The notes beneath the pieces are model-generated. The model saw only the letters and a list, made by a program, of their open reading frames with translations, did no database searches and was not told the origin of the DNA. A stretch of 64,000 bases of DNA from Amyloporia xantha. Its lineage: Eukaryota > Basidiomycota > Agaricomycetes > Polyporales > Adustoporiaceae. Below are positions 11,123-23,100 of the stretch, one piece after another. The translations under genes and the position numbers were made by a program. Every line of letters starts with the position of its first letter. Position 1 is the stretch's first letter. The stretch lies in the NCBI GenBank assembly GCA_036971615.1, contig JAYKKR010000030.1, positions 248,001-312,000 on the forward strand, given 5' to 3'.

Positions 11123-12616
11123 GGTGACCTTTACCCACGGGAAGCCCTCACTGGCGACAATCGAACTGTGTACGGACGTGGTCCAATACAACTGGCGTGA
11201 AGCAAGAATAGGGGTGTGGTGTTTGTAGTTAGGGCGACGTGTACAATTATGAAACTTGACATCGTGTTAGTCGCGTGGTTGGCTGCAGTGTGCGTTATAG
11301 ACAGGATTACCGTCAACTGTTCTGTCGAGATAATCCGTGGAATCAATGGAGCCCGTCTTCGGACAAAAGTCGTTGCTGAAAACATGACAGTGGGGACATG
11401 CGATTATATATCCTTTAGTGCAATAATTGGATACTCGAACTCCGGAGTAGACTACATATATCGGCATACAAAAGAATTATAAGAGTGGGCATAGACGTAA
11501 GAAGAAAGTTCCCCTCGAAGATACCGAAGTCGGATCAAGCCTAAAATCTCCCATGGTAATGAGTACTAATGACACTGAAATTAGCATCTCATAAGCCAAT
11601 GGACTTACGTTTTGTTCATGACCATTTGTCCGTAATCAGTAAGCGGAAACGCGGTCTTTGTGAGGTGGCGCGGGCGGCAGGCCTTTATCCTACATTTTCC
11701 AACCCTTACCATGATGAGCTCTATATTGTTTGAAAGTTTCTGCTGACACTGACGGCATTTTGTCTGTGCCAACAACTACGAACACACGAATCGGACCCAT
11801 CCTATGTTATGGTCGTCGAGCTATGTAATTTTTCCCGCCCACAGCTGAAAAGGATTCTGCATCTCCGTAACAAGACCGGACATCATTGGCACTCCTGGCT
11901 CCCAGGGGCCAGCGCCGATCTTTAGGCTTGCAATTGGTTTCAGAAACGTTGGTCCAGTTCGGGCACACGCTAGTGCATGAGGCGCCAGTCTATGAGCCAC
12001 CGTCCTTGATGCACGCCTTACACCTGTCAGTATACGCTCTGTTGTGGATATATCGCGGAGGTTCACTTTGTGACCGCTGAATTCGAAGGCTGGAGAATTA
12101 CTTCCACTTCAGACAGTCTTGGGCCATCTGTCGAGTCCATACTTCATCATTCTGAGTACGCTCGCTTCGTTCTTGCCATTAATGCTGTCGAGGAATAAGC
12201 TGATCATATGTCAGGACGTCCATATGGGACAGTACACAAAATTAGCCAGACAGTTCGCTTCCTCAAGCGTCTCCACCCTGCACGGGCCATTCTTTTTAGC
12301 TTTCTAAAACGTTCCCATACCATCGAGTGCTTCTATATGTGCACGCAAGCTAAATCCACTGAGAGCCCTTCAGAGCCTAGCACCGTTGTCTGTCTCAGGG
12401 TGGGTTCCATGAAAGCTCGACCAATTCTTCAGTCGCAAATTCGTCCCTCTGACCGCATGTCCGATCATACATTTTCGATGTCCCTGGGACATCTGACTCT
12501 GCATGACCTGACTGATGCACCGTGGGTTCCTCACTTCTCAGACTGCACCGCTGACAAGAATGACATGCTTATGACCTGGTTTAGGTGATGGCTCGGTTTG
12601 ATCGCTTCCACTTCGT

Positions 12617-12623
12617 TATAAAA
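12617..12623 (+). promoter_or_regulatory. TATA box of DPBB gene 2
   Basis: TATAAAA followed by GGCGGTC, 97 nt before the first ATG, matching the promoter of the upstream copy. Confidence 0.7.
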
Positions 12624-12713
12624 GGCGGTCGGTCGTGGGGTCGATGGTGCAGGCTCTTGGCTTTTGTCAACCGCGATTCTTACCCCCGTCGCAGCATCTC
12701 CTCTCGCAAATTC

Positions 12714-13339
12714 ATGATGCAGTTCACCTTCAAGCGTTCTCTCATTTTCATCGGGATGCTTCTTACCAGCACCAAGGCACAAATCAACGGCACTGGTACT
12801 CGTATGTATTGCATAAGTCTCGAGGTTGGCTAGGATCGCAAGACATTCTTCTGCCCTTTTAGTATACTATTTCAACCCGAGCGTGGGAGCCTGCGGGTTT
12901 AACAACACGGGCTCTCAGTTCGTCGCTTCTGTTTCTTCGACAGCATTCGACAATTACCCGTGAGTATGGATCACTTGGTGTTCCAGGGTGAAATTACTAA
13001 TCAATATTTCAGGGGTGCCACGCAAAACCCCAACTAGTATGACGACTTTTCTTGACAGTCGTAGTGCGTCGGAAGATCCGCTGACTTTGCATCCCCAGCA
13101 ACCCGATTTGCCAGCACAACATCACCGTGACCTGTATGCAACTCTTCCACGCATTATTATTATCTGACTGAGGCCATTCTATTTCAGACAACGGCCTAAA
13201 TGTCTCCGCTCACATCGTGGATCTCTTTGACAGCCCACCGAGCCCGGCCGGCAATGTTGGCTTCTCTCCTGCTGCGTTCGAGGTATTCGCACCCTTATCA
13301 GAGGGCGTGGTTGATGGCGTTACGTGGGAGATTGTCTGA
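12714..13339 (+). CDS. Small secreted DPBB-fold protein, copy 2
   Basis: Five exons in phase: 12714-12801, 12863-12959, 13013-13036, 13099-13133, 13188-13339, giving 131 aa. ATG 12714 is followed immediately by a second ATG, which is the one that aligns with copy 1. A signal peptide (FIGMLLTSTKA) precedes the mature start QINGTGT. The mature part matches copy 1 closely: YYFNPSVGACGFNNTG, FDNYPGAT, YNPICQHNITVTYDNG and a final strand ending VDGVTWEIV. Again the DRCxGC motif is lacking (here DLFDSPPSP). All splice sites and the frame are intact, so both copies appear functional. Substitutions concentrate in surface-type residues. Confidence 0.85.
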
Positions 13340-13744
13340 GGTGACTTATGGGAAGCTCTCACTGGCGACTATCACTATCGAACTGTGGACGGACGTGGTC
13401 GGGCATGGAGGAAAAGTGGGTGTGTGGTGTTTGTAGTTAGGGTGATGGTGTACAATTATTGAACTTGACATCGTGTTAGTCGCGAAGTAGGCTGCAGTGT
13501 GCGTTATGGATAGATTTACCGTCGACCGCTCTGTGGGGATAAGCCTTAGAATCAATGGAACCTGCCTTCGGGCCGAAGCTCTTGCTGAAAAAAGCACGGC
13601 AGAGAGGGCATATAATCATATATCATTCAGTATAATAATTGGCAGACTACCTAGGTGACATATATCGGCATACAAAAGAATCAAGATTGGGGCACAGGCA
13701 TAAGGAGAAGATTCCCCTCGAAGATACCGAAGCCGACCGTGGGG

Positions 13745-14953
13745 TCACTCATATTTGTACCGAGCCTCGAAACGGTAGGATCGCATGTCGATCTCCATGA
13801 GGCTGTTCACACCTTGGATCTTGGCGGCGTATTTTGAACACTCTTCATGAGAGGGGTCGCGGAAGTGTCCCATCAGCTGGTCGGACCGACTGTAGGCTGC
13901 CGAACACCGGGGGCACTCGTACACCACAAGATTGTGAATGGAGTCTATGTGTCTTTCCAAGGCCTGTCTCTTATGGAAGGTCCAGGGACAGTTTCTTTCA
14001 GAGCACTTGTACCTCCCGTTAGTATTTACAGGCTTATTAGGACGGCCTTGGCTTGGGGGTTGTGTAATTGGAGCCTGAAGGACATTACATAGGTCGAGTC
14101 AACAACGCGGGCAACATGGAGCAGAATCTACTCACCGGGAATGGAGGTTGGTTTTCCTCCATAGATGTTAAGGGTTCGGCGAGGTCTTGAGTCAATTGTG
14201 ACGCAGGTCCAGCGTCTTGCATCCTGGAGGTCCACCGAGTGACACGGCTCGAAAGCGATATATTAGTTTTATTCCATGCCTTAGGATCTTGGTCACAGAC
14301 GACGGACAGAGGCTTGATCGACATTTTGAACATGAGCTATGCACACAGTGTGGAAAAGAGACTCACCATTTCGCTCCAGCTTCTCAGGCGCCGCACAGGG
14401 TTCCTTGCAGGCCTCTTCGTTCCCTGATGCGCGATGGCGTCTTGAGATGTTGTACCTCTTACATGAGACGTCGGGATCTTCACTCTCCTGGCGCCTTGAG
14501 GAAGTGTGGCGGTGGCCTGTTGTTCAAAATCGTGTTCCTCCTCCGAGTCAATATCCATTTCGGACTCCCCGTCGCTATCATAGGAGTAGCCGATAGCGTC
14601 CGCTGGTACGGGAATTGGTGAGCACTCGTCGGCTACCGCTGAGGCTGGTGGAGATGCCTGAGCGTCGCCTTGGTCGGGTGTCACCCAATGATCTAGTGGA
14701 CTGCCGTCACGGTTGTTTGATGCTGACGGCCCGCTGCTAATGTCTCCTCTGTGACGGGAGGAAGATGGAATACCCTGAAGGAGGTGAGAATCCACTGCTG
14801 ACGGGAGAATGGCGCGTAACGTACGGTATCGACAGCTTGCTTGGACCAGAAGTTCAATACGGGACAGTCCTCGATATGATGCGTCCCAATATGCTTCTGA
14901 AGCCATTCCGGCGGCCCCGGTGGTAAAACAATGTCCATGACGGTGCCTTCCAT
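13745..14953 (-). CDS. Two-finger C2H2 zinc-finger protein
   Basis: Four exons read leftward (14953-14825, 14774-14367, 14312-14136, 14074-13745) give 347 aa. The middle is Ser/Pro-rich and acidic (SDGESEMDIDSEEEHD). The C-terminus holds two classical C2H2 fingers: YKCSERNCPWTFHKRQALERH...H (C-x4-C-x12-H-x4-H) and YECPRCSAAYSRSDQLMGH...H (C-x2-C-x12-H-x5-H), so a DNA-binding nuclear regulator is likely. The first three introns-to-exon joins keep phase 0; introns are 50, 54 and 61 nt. The 54-nt intron uses the CAAG acceptor, because the nearer TAG would leave only 30 nt. ATG 14938 is an alternative in-frame start. Target genes cannot be inferred. Confidence 0.8.
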
Positions 14954-15239
14954 GGAATGGGACAAAGAACGCTTGAGATGGTTGAGTGTGGTGGATCTGC
15001 AGAAAAGAATGGCGAGAAATTGACCGCCTTTCTGTGCCTTATATAGTGCTGGATGAAGACGGCAAGAGGCCACACAAAAACGCTGGCCTATCAAAGCCAC
15101 ATTATATCGGCCCCAAAATCGTGGGTGGAACTGACGAATCACGGCCGAAAGCGGTCAAGTCCGCTGAAAATTTGGGTTAAGGCCCGAGAGTAGCACAACA
15201 AAAGCTGGTTACCAAGCGGTGGCCCTGATGGTTTGCTCG

Positions 15240-15527
15240 TTACCAATTGTAAGAGGCGTGATGTTGCTCACCGATAAGATGTCTGCTCGCATTAACGGGG
15301 CTCACTCGCGTCATCTCCACTCTAGAGAAGGGAGATAAGAAGTCGAGCGGGACGATTATGACATGCGACGTTCTCGTGGCCGACCATACGACTGATGGCC
15401 CCAGGCGTAGGTCAAGGCTTTTCAGCGTACGGGACAGACTCCGAGGCCAAAGCTGTCTGCGGAGATGGAAATATTCATGACTCATTATGCCACACCTGCG
15501 ATCTGAACTGCTGCTGCCGACGAACAT
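15240..15527 (-). pseudogene. F-box/LRR family fragment
   Basis: A 95-codon leftward frame has the pattern of the leucine-rich middle of fungal F-box proteins: SHEYFHLRRQLWPRSLSRTLKSL, LDLRLGPSVVWSATRTSH, LDFLSPFSRVEMTRVSPVNA. Neither an F-box N-terminus nor a continuing C-terminus could be joined in either direction. The flanking 15528-16150 sequence has only broken frames. It is most simply a relic, perhaps related to the other two F-box loci in the window. Confidence 0.35.
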
Positions 15528-16359
15528 TTTTCTCCAAGAGCCTGAGTATGAAACAACCTTAGCTGGGATACATGTGTTCAGAATGCTTATGGAGAAGGAT
15601 AGGGATCAAAGGTCGCAGCAAGTGCGGTAGCCATACTGTGAGATAAAGGACATCAAAATTACTAGAGTGCGATCTATTTTCCGAAAGATAGATGTCCTGT
15701 ACTCACCGCTTTCTTAAATACATTATTGCAACGATTGCAACACTGTCGAAACTCTAATCGGCTGAAAACCGCGGCAGAGGTACATTTGTTTCCAAATAGA
15801 GAAGATTGCCCGAACTTTCTCGTCAGAATTGGTTGCGCACCGAGACATCTCGACAGCAATCAAAGACACGTAGGATACGCAGGATTGAGCTTGAAGCCAG
15901 TTGAAGGCTCGAACGTTCATCCGCCAGTCAGGGAGGGCTCTAGTTCAAAGGCTCATTGTTCGGCGCGCTCAGCACTTTGCTCAGCGGGGTCGCTACTCAA
16001 GGCATCGGTCACTCGTCGCAGGTCACCGAATCATCGAGTAGGATGGAAATGGTTATATCCATTACCCCGGGTGATGTGCCCACAAGTTGTCTTTCTGTTT
16101 GACAGGAGCCTATCGAAAATTCAGCATGTCTGAAATTCTATAGACTACAAAACTCTCACATTTCGATTATACCTGGACCATAGCATATTGTAAAGGATTT
16201 CTCAGATCTGCCCACACAAAGCGTAATGCAAACGTCAAAGATTGCGCATTCACGTTGTGATATAACCTCGGATACATGAAAAGAATAACTAGTCCATGCG
16301 CGGAGAACCTGTAATGTTGTAAAGATCACGGCTACGTCACCTCTGCGGAACAAGAGGAA
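15528..16359. other. No gene recognised
   Basis: Short broken frames only. This could hold the decayed N-terminal half of the F-box fragment to the left, but no motif supports that. Confidence 0.4.
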
Positions 16360-18488
16360 TCATTCATAATACAAGATAAATATCCTGCCTTCCCTGACCG
16401 ATATTATCACAGCGCCCTGCGATTGGTCAATGTTGATCGTCTCGACCTCGTTCAGGTCTAGTTCTTTTGGTATCTTGAGCGTCCTGACGGTACCCTCTAC
16501 ATCTTGGTGTTGCTCCTGCTCCCACCGCTCCCCATCAGCGTCGTAAAGACCGTCACGCTCGCTTGCGACAGGCGGGAAAGAGACAAAGCGCAAATGTTTC
16601 GCTTCGCCGTTACTGCCATCCTTTTCGTCCACATCGGCATATTCCACCCACACGGCGTGGCCAAAATCGACCGCCATTAGGGGTCGAGGGCGTTCCGCCT
16701 GCGCGGTACCCTCATCACCATCGTCTTCCACGCCGTCCAGGACGCAGACGACTTCAAATGGCTGGCTAACATACCAGATCTTCATCATCGAGTTCGCGCT
16801 CGCCTCCGACCTGCTCGACACAGTGACTGTCAGCGAGTCGGAATTGGATGCGCTCTCGGATGCGCTAGCCGACTGCGTGTCAGACTGCGACTCGTCCTGT
16901 TGTGCTCGCGCATCGTCCATGTCGAAAAGTGGTACACGGAAGTAATGTTGTGCTAGCACATAACGCGTCCTATGAGAGTCCAAATCGTGGTCCGCTAGCA
17001 GCACCACAGTGCAACTGAGTCGAGGGATAGTCGGCAGCGTTGGCCACCACTGACGAACGAAATGCGCACTCTCGGGGTACCAAGGCGGGAACGGGAAGGG
17101 ATTGGGGTTCGCTGATTGTGACCGCGCCGTTATATGCGTGGTCTCGTTGTCGACGATAGGAGTAGGCACGGGTGCTTCGGCCTCTTCGCTTGATGTCGAG
17201 GAAGAGGATGTAGTATCGACTTTGCACGGTGGGAAGATGAACGCCGCAGTCATCGTCAACGAGGGACTCACCCGCGCCGAAAGCGAAGGCACGAAGAATG
17301 GAGAGTTGGACGAAGGCCTGTTGTGCTCCTGCAGGAGAGACAGCGGATAGAAATATTGATGTGCATAATCACTTTCTTCCGAATGAATGACAATCTGCCC
17401 CTGGTACAGAATGCAGGACCAATTGGAAGACATCGTCTGCAGTATGATTCTCTGTCAGAGAGGAATGAAATCAAGTTGTAAAGTTCTGCACTCACGCATT
17501 CAATACCAGTATCTATGAATACATATTCCTCTTTGTTCCAATCGAGCAATGCATATAAACCAATCGTGTTATACGCAGACACCCAGACGAATGCAGACAG
17601 AAGTCTCGATGAAGGATCTAGCAAGAAGACGTTCATGACCACGCCGATCGTCTTGAACGTGGCAAGTTTCGAGAAGATCGGCGATGCTACTGGATCCGCC
17701 TGCCCACCACAGGACGCTTCCGTCTCGGAATCCGGGAACTGCAGCTTCATCAGCACAAACTCCATCAGGCGATCGTCGTATCTACCGGACCTCCACACAT
17801 GAGTTAACAATAGGGTATCAGACAGCTAAGACACGACTCACGATCGATGTAAGACTTTAGCCATGGTGAAGAACACAGTGCGGGTGTCAAATTCAACCCG
17901 GCACTTCCACAGTTCCCAGCGCTCATTTGGGTCCCACTCCGCCAGGCAAACGTCACGGTGCACGTCCCAACAGACTACTTTCCCACTTTTCGTCGCGCAT
18001 AGACTATAACTGGACGTGATTGGGGACAGCCAGTCTACCTCCTCATTTGGCGGAGCGCTGATCACCTTGTACCATGAGCTCCCACGGCCGTCTCCTGCCC
18101 CGTCGACTTCGCGGGAACGGCCTAGTTCGCTGACGTAGGGTGACAGCCTCGATGGCCGCGGCGCACGAGTGAGCCATGCTGTTTCGATTCGGACAGCCTT
18201 GTTCACCGCACTGACGAGCTGCTCGGTCGTGAGATCGGAGAGACGCTGGAAGCCTAGGAGCGGTAGTGCACGACAACGCCGAAGCAGGCATACTGCAAGA
18301 TTACGAAACACCGGCCTCGTGGTGGCAAAGTCGTGCAAAGACCTGCAGGTCTGCAATGCATCGTGAATCAGCCTACGCTACTTATCGCACGCCACGAAAC
18401 TCACCAGTTGCACGGCGTGGATGTCTCTAAGATCCAGATTTTGGGCGACATTGAGGAGTAGGTCGTAGGGTAGAGTATGCAGAGACAT
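16360..18488 (-). CDS. F-box domain protein
   Basis: Four exons read leftward: 18488-18405, 18350-17842, 17790-17496 and 17451 (or 17436)-16360, about 655-660 aa. The N-terminus MSLHTLPYDLLLNVAQ followed by NLDLRDIHAVQLTCRSLHDFATTR is a clear F-box, the Skp1-binding module of SCF ubiquitin ligases. The remainder resembles the long beta-rich C-terminal part of a conserved Agaricomycete F-box family (for example KVVCWDVHRDVCLAEW and YQGQIVIHSEESDYAHQYFYPL) and probably binds substrate. A Ser/Thr-rich stretch with several acidic runs lies around the middle of exon 4. The last intron has two in-frame acceptors (44 or 59 nt), so the exon 4 start is uncertain by five codons. No breaks were seen. 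Confidence 0.85.
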
Positions 18489-20135
18489 TCTTTCGGTAGA
18501 GGCGTCGACTGGGTCGTCGGTCGTGCTTGGGGACATTCCAGCACAAGAATCAATCTTGTGCGGTCTAACGACGAAACGTCGAGACCAAAGACTGTCCGTG
18601 AAGTCGAGCGTACCTCTGTCTGATCCGAGGATATACTTTGAGAGAGGAAAGCCGGACTCTGGGCGTATGTACTAGGAACAAGTGATGGAGAAGGGCAACT
18701 GGCAATTATGGCTTTCTTACGAATTATCTAGGCGAGCAAGGTCACGTGGTTAGCTCCTTGTTTCCTCGCTTCAAGGAATCGATCTGTTGTTCTGTCTGTT
18801 GTTGTTCTCATGCACATTTTGATGCCTTGCCGTCTTGTAGAGCTTGGTCAGAACAACGACAGCATGTGGCGTTTTGACCTGCAACCGCAATTGTGTCGCA
18901 CTAGATAAGCGTGGCAACCCAACAATTGGACATCTCACGAATTACTGCAATTATTCCGCGCCTACAATTATGTTTCCTATATACAAGAAAACGCATGTGA
19001 ATCAGTTATTCTTTATCCAGCTCTATGGAAATTTTACGGATGTCGGACAGCAATAATCTACTCTTGCAAGAAACATTATGCTCATATACAGAGATGTTAA
19101 TTGCTGTCACCGCGGCGTTGTACCCAGCATCGCCTCCAATATTATCTGCGGAAACACATACATGAGCAGTACATCGCTGACGAGGAGGGGATATATCGTG
19201 AATAGGATTCGACTGGTGGGATGCACCCTACTTGAATTCAGGCTGATCGGGTGAATGCTCGTGGACAGAGTTCTTCTCCACTGACAGTGTACGATTAACT
19301 ACTCATGAGGAATTCGCCTGTGGCTGACAGTGTCCCTCGACCCACCAAACCCTTCTCAACCTAATAGATACCATAGATTTGCGCCAAAGTCACTTCTTGT
19401 ATTCCTGAGAATCTTACAGATTTCATATTATCATTGACCACGTCCGTCGACATCCGGAAAAGCGATATGTTTGATCGGAGACAGCTTTCCAAAGCAAAAT
19501 CGGCAGAACAGATACTAAACAGCACCCGTGTGTTATACATATTTAGAAAGATACGACGCGATTTGCTTGTAAATCACAGTCCTTAGCAGCGGCAAGTCTC
19601 TGATCAGGTAGAAGAATCACAAATGTACGGCATCGCGTCTGTCCTTGGGATTCGCCGATCACTTCCTTCTAAATTATGACTGCGATCGCGTCGGTTGTGT
19701 AAAGAGAATGTTGCCTTTCTCTTCATGTCACAATGGACTTATTAGGCACGGAAATTAAACCAAGCTGTATGAGTAGGACGCTTGAGCGAAGGTAGTCGGA
19801 AAAGCGTTGAACACTACACTTGCCTAAAAAGGGATGCAGTGTTGAGGGAAAATATCAAATCCCAATATGGTTTAAGCAGGCGTTACAGCGAGACGCGATA
19901 CTCTTCATTGCACCGCGACTATCACGGTCTGCAGCATATCTGTGCCTCTATCCTTGCTCTCTGTCAGCCAAACGCTCTGTCTCTGGCTCGGTAACCCTCG
20001 GTGGACAAGTCGCGCTGAACTCAAAAGCCGACAAGCCAGTGAAGTGTGACCATAGGACACATGCCCTTTCCAGGACAGAAACATTCAATCAATCACTCTC
20101 TTTTGTCGCTGAAACTCTCCTTCTAAACTACCGCC
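18489..20135. other. Divergent intergenic region
   Basis: Lies between the leftward F-box gene and the rightward BEM2-like gene. No supported ORF, repeat or RNA gene was found in about 1.6 kb. Presumably it holds both promoters. Confidence 0.45.
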
Positions 20136-23100
20136 ATGGGCCCGCATCGTGGAGGCTCAACCTCCAACTCTCTTAGTCCTCCAGAAATTGTCTTCCCGGG
20201 TTCTAGCGGCGGCGCGTCTCCTGGCACTTCGCCTCGGTCCATTTCGCCCTCGAACGGATTGACCCAATTTCTTTCCAGGCCGACGAAATGGTTCAATCGT
20301 TCAAATTCCGCTAATGCAGGACGCTCTTCTATCAGCTCGACTGAGCCTAGATCGAGTACCAGTTCAACAGGGAGGAAGCCCAAGATATCCCACCCCACTG
20401 ATCCACGTCCCATCCTTGACAATTTGGGCCTGTCGCCGGAAAAGAGGGTGAACGCTGCGAGCAGGTAAGTCGTATCGTTCAGTGTATGAGATGGTGGTAT
20501 TCCCGTGACGTTGCCCAACCCGACCGCGACCCTGTTATGGTTCGATGTCTTGCTGCATGGCTGCTATAGGTCTCGTGTGTGGACTGAGAGTAAACGTTTG
20601 ACGTGGGGTGTCGTTTGACAAGACGCCTTTCCATGCGACTTAGCCTTCAGGATATCCTCCCTGACGAGGTCACCATTAGCGTACAGTTTCTCAATTCATT
20701 TCATGTCTGAATGTAAAGCGGGGTCCCGAACGGCAGCATTACTGGCATCATGCCGGAAGAGAGTTCAGAAGTGTCGAATAGTCGGCGTGCTCGGTCCGTA
20801 GCTCTTTCTCTGTGGCGTACTGCCCTTGGGTGTTCCGAAGAAGGCTCAGGCTTGCAGGGACGGTGTCACTGATCGAGGACGCGACCAACACCTGAACATA
20901 TTTGATTTGAGCAGCAACGCACATAGATGTCATAGGAGCTCGTCGTTTCCTGCCGTAATCCGATGTGTCGCTGGTTGGTTCTTACTTGACTTCTAGATCC
21001 GTTCTAGACCTGTCTCTTGCTCATGGTTCGGCTTCCATCGATGACTTCTCAAAGACAACTTCTACCCGAACGCCCTCATCGCCGTCGCAGCCAGGGTTCT
21101 CCAGAGGACTCGGTGACCTGCGTAACATTTCTCGCAAACCATGGTCAAAGTCTGCTGATGACCTCGGCAAGCTTTCCTCGTACAAATCCCCTCCTGTGTT
21201 GACGCCCATTGAAACGACTTTTCATGAGAAAGTCGAGCTATATCGCAATAACCGCGCGGGCAGCATTGGGAGTGTGAGCAATGCTCCGTCACCATCCACA
21301 TCATCTGCCATGTCTACACAGAAGAACTACCCTTTCCCTGTCATCTCGCCGTCCCCATCTGAGCCCATGTCGTCGTCTCCTCCTCAACGTCCCAGTATTC
21401 AGTTATCCTCCGCGTCGCCGACAAGTACAGGAGGTGCTCCACTCACGCTTGTCTCCTCAAACTCAAGTTCTCACGTTCATTCGCGTTCACATTCATTCAC
21501 GCCGCGGCTGCCATCAAAGTTGGCGTCACCGAAGGCGACGCTCCCAGCACCTCTCAGCCCGAAGAGGAAGGGTTCGGCATCTTCAGACCGTCAGGTGGAG
21601 AGGGAAAGAGAGAAGACGATTTCCGGAGGCAGCGGCGGACACGGACCTTCCGCACGATCACCATTCCCATTTGCTCTTGGAGGCGGCGGTGGCAAGGGCG
21701 TGTCTTCGATTGGAGCTGTAGACACTATCAACAGCCTCCCATCATCGCCCACGACGCTCATGCCGCCCAAAATTGTTGAACCCCAGAGCGAGGACCAGGA
21801 TTCAAAGCAGAAGCGGACCTCACAAGTTGTTTATCACGCCGGATTTGTCAACCGCCTCCTCGACTTCTCTCCTGCGGACCTGAACGTGCGTGCTAACTAT
21901 TCCTACATGAGCGGCGCCTCGGGCTCGGCGCTGTCCAAGGGGTGGAAGCCATTCAAACTAGTGCTGAAGGGGTCGAAGTTATACTTCTACAAGCCCCCCA
22001 GTGATAGAAATGCTGCGGTGAAAGAGCTTTTCCCAACAGAACTGGTTACAGTACTCGAGGATGAAGGGCTCACGGACGGCGAAGCGGAGGTCAACGATGG
22101 TGAGGAAGAGATGGGCAGGGGAGGTAGGGCTAGGGTAGCTGAGGACATGCGCAGGCACAGAGCATATTGGGGTAGGGGTACCCACCCTTCTCTGTTTCGC
22201 GCCGGAGAACGCATAGAGCGGGGGACATTTGAGGCCCTGGTGCACGAGACCGTATTCGCCACCACCTTTCTCCATGAGCCGGAGGCGTCGTTGGACAAGA
22301 CCGAAAATCATACGGCAAGCGATACAAATGTAGAAGAGACCACGCCTCTGGAAAAAGGTACCGAAGAACAGAAGGAGGATCCGGTTGATGATGAGGAACC
22401 ATCGAAAGTCCACACCCCTTACAAGGCCGAGTGGCAGGAGTTCGCCTCGACTGTTCTTCTTACTTTGCCCTCGCTCGTCGGTCGAACCAAATTTGAGACC
22501 GAATTCACTCGATGCTGTGCGTATTTTCTCAGTGGTGCAGAAGACAGCGAGAAAGTAGAGGAAAGTACCCGAATTCGTTGGCTGGCTAGCCAGTACCTTA
22601 GCTTCCATGGCAAACCTGCGGATCCGGTCGCTTGGGAGGATTGGCGGAAGGGTACAATCCCAGAATTTCCGGCCGATTTCGAGGCTGCTCCGAAAATCGC
22701 TGGCGTCCCACAGACGTCGTCAATGCAAGCCTTGTATACCAAATCTCCACAACTGAATTCTTCCCCCGAGCGCTCAGACCTTTCTCCAGATCTCGGAGCC
22801 TTCTCGCCCCGGCCGGAGGACAACAGCAAGATGATGTCAATTGTCGAAGCGTTAGGAGTGCCTGTAGCCATATCTGATGAGGCGCGACCGTCCCCTCGCC
22901 ATCCTCTTGGCTCACACCCACACTCCAAGGGTTTGCGGGCTACACTTGAGCTGGAAGGCCTTACGAGGGACGCTCTCTTAAGTATCGACTGTCAATTATT
23001 GGCGCGGAGTCTGTCATTGTTTCATTGCAAGATGCTTGACCAAATGCAGGATCATTTTGTGGCAGACCTCTGCTTTGGACCAGAAGCGTCGGACAATCAG

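Larger units (their letters stand above)
9556..11535 (+). repeat. Tandem segmental duplication, copy 1
   Basis: This ~2 kb block is repeated in the same orientation at 11758-13738. Diagnostic matching stretches include CTCCGTAACAAGACCGGACA (9660s and 11860s), the TATAAAAGGCGGTC promoter, all five exons and four introns of the DPBB gene, and the 3' segment TTCCCCTCGAAGATACCGAAG (11512 and 13713). Similarity extends well beyond the gene, so this is a genomic duplication. Divergence is visible in introns and flanks, so it is not very recent. Confidence 0.85.
11758..13738 (+). repeat. Tandem segmental duplication, copy 2
   Basis: Second copy of the 9556-11535 block, separated from it by about 220 bp. 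It carries the second DPBB gene with identical exon structure. The downstream boundary at about 13738 abuts the stop codon of the convergent zinc-finger gene (13745), so this copy's 3' end may have been trimmed by, or have created, that junction. Confidence 0.85.

Noticed and set aside
20465..20996. Possible hidden exon in the 532-nt first intron of the BEM2-like gene
   Set aside because: No open segment there joins in phase with both neighbours using good splice sites; the direct join of exons 1 and 2 keeps frame.
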